From NCBI RefSeq assembly GCF_029227915.1, contig NC_079876.1:38547828-38611827 (forward strand): 64,000 nt of DNA. Direction: 5' to 3'. Below are positions 60,985 through 64,000 of this stretch, in pieces; the stretch's first letter is position 1; each line of letters starts with the position of its first letter. Both the position numbers and the translations under genes were made by a program. The notes beneath the pieces are model-generated. The model was not told where the DNA came from. It did not search any database and was given only the letters and a program-made list of their open reading frames with translations. The stretch is from Hydractinia symbiolongicarpus. Taxonomy: Eukaryota; Cnidaria; Hydrozoa; Anthoathecata; Hydractiniidae.

Positions 60985-63618
60985 AATGAGTTTACTCACA
61001 CGGTACTTTCTTTGTATACATTCGACTATACGGGCCAAGCCCGGGATTTACGGGAAATCGCGGGTTTATGTTTGCCGGCGATTAAACCACTTTCATTAAG
61101 CGTCTCATCAAAAATGAAAACATTTCTGAAAACTACTAGTCTCATGCGTTTTAGTGTTGAAAAAATAATTCAAAAAATCGTTCGGGAAATGAGTTTACTC
61201 CCTGGGTACTTTCTTTGTATACTTTTGACTATACGGGCCGAGTCCGGGATTTACGGGAAGTCGCGGGTTTTCGTTTGCCGGCGATTAAACTTCTTTTATT
61301 CAGCGTCTCATCAAAAATGAAAACATTTTTAAAAACTACAAGTCTCATGGGCTTTAGTGGTGAAATAATAATTTAAAAAATCGTTCTGGAAATGAGTTTA
61401 CACCCTGGGTACTATCTTTGTATACTTTTGACTATACGGGTCGAGTCCAGGATTTACGGGAAATCGCAGGTTTTCGTTTGCCGGCGATTAAACTTCTTTT
61501 ATTCAGCGTCTCATCAAAAATGAAAACATTTTTGAAAACTACAAGTCTCATGCGTTTAAGTGGAGAAAATATAATTTAAAAAATCGTTCGGGAAATGAGT
61601 TTACTCCCTGGGTACTTTCTTTGTATACTTTTAATTATATGGTCCGAGTCCAGGGTTTACGGGAAATGGCGGGTTTTCGTTTGCCGGCATTAAACTTTTT
61701 TTATTCAGCGTCTCATCAAAAATGAAAACATTTTTGAAAACTACAAGTCTCATGCGTTTTAGTGGTGAAAAAATAATATAAAAAATCGTCCGGGAAATGA
61801 GTTTACTCCCTGGGTACTTTTCTTGTATACTTTTGACTATGCGGGCCAAGCCCGGGATTTACGGGAAATGGCGTGTTTTTGTTTGCCGGCGATTAAACTT
61901 CTTTTATCCAGTGTCTCATCAAAAATGAAAACATTTTTGAAAACTACAAGTCTCATGGGCTTTAGTGGTGAAATAATAATTTAAAAAATCGTTCTGGAAA
62001 TGAGTTTACACCCTGGGTACTATCTTTGTATACTTTTGACTATACGGGCCGAGTCCGGGATTTACGGGAAATCGCAGGTTTTCGTTTGCCGGCGATTAAA
62101 CTTCTTTTATTCAGCGTCTCATCAAAAATGAAAACATTTTTGAAAACTACAAGTCTCATGCGTTTAAGTGGAGAAAATATAATTTAAAAAATCGTTCGGG
62201 AAATGAGTTTACTCCCTGGGTACTTTCTTTGTATACTTTTAATTATATGGTCCGAGTCCAGGGTTTACGGGAAATGGCGGGTTTTCGTTTGCCAGCATTA
62301 AACTTTTTTTATTCAGCGTCTCATCAAAAATGAAAACATTTTTGAAAACTACAAGTCTCATGCGTTTTAGTGGTGAAAAAATAATATAAAAAATCGTTCG
62401 GGAAATGAGTTTACTCCCTGGGTACTTTTATTGTATACTTTTGACTATGCGGGCCAAGCCCGGGATTTACGGGAAATGGCGTGTTTTCTTTTGCCGGCGA
62501 TTGAACTTCTTTTATCCAGTGTCTCATCAAAAATGAAAACATTTTTGAAAACTACAAGTCTCATGGGCTTTAGTGATGAAATAATAATTTAAAAAATCGT
62601 TCTGGAAATGAGTTTACACCCTGGGTACTATCTTTGTATACTTTTGACTATACGGGTCGAGTCCGGGATTTACGGGAAATCGCAGGTTTTCGTTTGCCGG
62701 CGATTAAACTTCTTTTATTCAGCGTCTCATCAAAAATGAAAACATTTTTGAAAACTACAAGTCTCATGCGTTTTAGTGGTGAAAATATAATTTAAAAAAT
62801 CGTTCGGGAAATGAGTTTACTCCCTGGGTACTTTCTTTGTATACTTTTAATTATACATGCCGAGTCCAGGGTTTACAAGAAATGGCGGGTTTTCGTTTGC
62901 CGGCATTAAACTTCTTTTATTCAGCGTCTCATCAAAAATGAAAACATTTTTGAAAACTACAAGTCTCATGCGTTTTAGTGGTGAAAAAATAATATAAAAA
63001 ATCGTTCGGGAAATGAGTTTACTCCCTGGGTACTTTCCTTGTATACTTTTGACTATGCGGGCCAAGCCCGGGATTTACGGGAAATGGCGTGTTTTCGTTT
63101 GCCGGCGATTAAACTTCTTTTATCCAGTGTCTCATCAAAAATAAAAACATTTTTGAAAACTAAAAGTCTCATGCGTTTTAGTGCTGAAAAGATAATTTAA
63201 AAAATCGTTTTGGAAATGAGTTTACTCACAGGGTACTTTCTTTGTATACATTCGACTATACGGCCAAGTCCGGGATTTACGGGAAATCGCGGGTTTTCGT
63301 TTGCCGGCGATTAAACCACTTTCATTAAGCGTCTCATCAAAATTGAAAACATTTTTGAAAATTACAAGTCTCATGCGTTTTAGTGGTGGAAAAATAATTT
63401 AAAAAATCGTTCGGGAAATGAGTTATCTCCCTGGGTACTTTCTTTGTATACTTTTGATTATACGGCCGAGTCCGGGGTTTACGGGAAATGGCGGGTTTTC
63501 GTTTGCCGACAATTAAACTTCTTTTATTCAGCGTCTCATCAAAAATGAAAACATTTTTAAAAACTACAAGTCTCATGCGTTTTAGTGGTGAAAAAATAAT
63601 TTAAAAAATCGTTCGGGA
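60985..63618 (+). repeat. HOR domain 7, copy 2: 2,634-bp, 13-monomer unit
   Basis: Most landmarks lie 2,634 bp after copy 1: 58997/61631, 60213/62847 and 60703/63337. The first part is offset by 2,837 bp (58161/60998), because copy 1 has an extra monomer. I noticed only scattered differences, such as GAAATCGCGGG against GAAATGGCGGG, CCGGTGATT against CCGGCGATT, and CAGTGCCTC against CAGTGTCTC. A third copy does not follow: at the expected position near 63632 the sequence reads CCCTGGGTAC rather than ACACGGTAC. Confidence 0.88.
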
Positions 63619-64000
63619 AATGAGTTTACTCCCTGGGTACTTTTTTTGTTTACTTTTGACTATACGGGCCGAGTCCGGGATTTACGGGAAGACGCGGGTT
63701 TTCGTTTGCCGGCGATTAAACTTCTTTTATTCAGCGTCTCATCAAAAACTAAAACATTTTTAAAAACTACAAGTCTCATGGCCTTTAGTGGTGAAATAAT
63801 AATTTAAAAAATCGTTCGGGAAATGAGTTTACACCCTGGGTACTTTCTTTGTATACTTTTGACTATACGGGCCGAGTCCGGGATTTACGGGAAATCGCAA
63901 GTTTTCGTTTGCCGGCGATTAAACTTCTTTTATTCAGCGTCTCATCAAAAATGAAAACATTTTTAAAAACTACAAGTCTCATGGGTTTTAGTGGTGAAAA
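63619..64000 (+). repeat. Satellite monomers running off the window end
   Basis: About two monomers of the CGAGTCCGGG subtype, with private variants (TTTGTTTACTTTTGAC, GAAGACGCGGG, AAAAACTAAAAC), end in a fresh GTGGTGAAAA at 63991. The array therefore continues past the window. Confidence 0.9.

Larger units (their letters stand above)
1..64000 (+). repeat. ~203-bp satellite DNA array, about 316 head-to-tail monomers, filling the whole window
   Basis: The anchor GTGGTGAAAA (or a close variant such as ATGGTGAAAT) recurs at 1, 204, 407, 610, 813, 1014, 1217, 1420, 1623 and so on to 63991, giving steps of 203, 202 or 201 bp. Chaining anchors over the window gives about 316 monomers with a mean near 202.5 bp. 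All copies lie in the same direction. The length variants come from a few small deletions: one A lost from the A-run before TCGTTCGGG, one T lost in CGGGTTTCG, one base lost in the GAAAAATTTTT subtype, and a two-base loss in CGGCCGAGTCGGG. No stretch departs from the repeat, so there is no unique sequence to annotate anywhere. The array has no visible edge. Tandem satellites of nucleosome-scale unit are typical of eukaryotic centromeric, pericentromeric or subtelomeric heterochromatin; which one applies here is inference. I do not recognise the family. Confidence 0.98.

Noticed and set aside
1-64000. CRISPR array
   Set aside because: The repeat is continuous with no constant short repeat alternating with unique spacers. 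The whole 203-bp unit is repeated with small divergence, which is satellite behaviour.
1-64000. Tandem rRNA, tRNA or histone gene arrays
   Set aside because: The unit is far too short, and no rRNA or tRNA sequence or coding signature was seen in the monomer.
1-64000. Poly(A) signals (AATAAA) and TATA-like TATAC elements as transcription signals
   Set aside because: Both occur as part of the A/T-rich repeat in a large share of monomers and have no associated gene. Satellite transcription is possible but cannot be read from these motifs.

Overview
The whole 64-kb window is one uninterrupted satellite-DNA array. A monomer of about 203 bp (observed mainly as 201, 202 and 203 bp) repeats head-to-tail about 316 times. 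Every copy lies in the same orientation. I see no unique sequence, transposon, RNA gene or credible protein gene. The window starts and ends inside the array, so neither flank is visible. A hand count on a typical monomer gives about 38% G+C.

This architecture points to a eukaryotic chromosome, most likely centromeric, pericentromeric or subtelomeric heterochromatin. I do not recognise the satellite family and cannot name the organism. A plant is plausible from the style of the array, but nothing in the sequence proves it.

The array is a patchwork of higher-order repeats (HORs), in which blocks of several distinct monomer subtypes are themselves repeated. (1) 1 to about 10.1 kb: a 1,013-bp pentamer plus 607/609-bp trimers, combining into 1,620-1,622-bp and 2,227-bp periods. 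(2) 10.1-17.4 kb: 11-, 9- and 7-monomer periods. (3) 17.4-36.3 kb: mostly 8-monomer (about 1,621 bp) periods marked by one CCTAGG-bearing subtype, with 4-, 6-, 9-, 10-, 12- and 15-monomer derivatives. (4) 36.9-41.0 kb: a clean 1,213-bp hexamer. (5) 42.3-50.0 kb: 5-, 10-, 11- and 12-monomer periods rich in the 201-bp subtype that also marks the first 10 kb. (6) 50.2-57.9 kb: short local amplifications (1-, 3- and 4-mers). (7) 58.1-63.6 kb: two near-identical copies of a 13/14-monomer, 2.6-2.8-kb unit.

Within a monomer the notable structures are a perfect 9-bp inverted repeat with a 4-nt A loop, a GC dyad whose two arms shrink together in the 201-bp subtype, four GGG runs about 10 bp apart, a GTATA/TATAC inverted repeat, and strong CpG enrichment. 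Chimeric monomers record where in-register unequal exchanges took place. There are no genes to link into a pathway; any function would be structural (chromatin, kinetochore or heterochromatin), which is inference.
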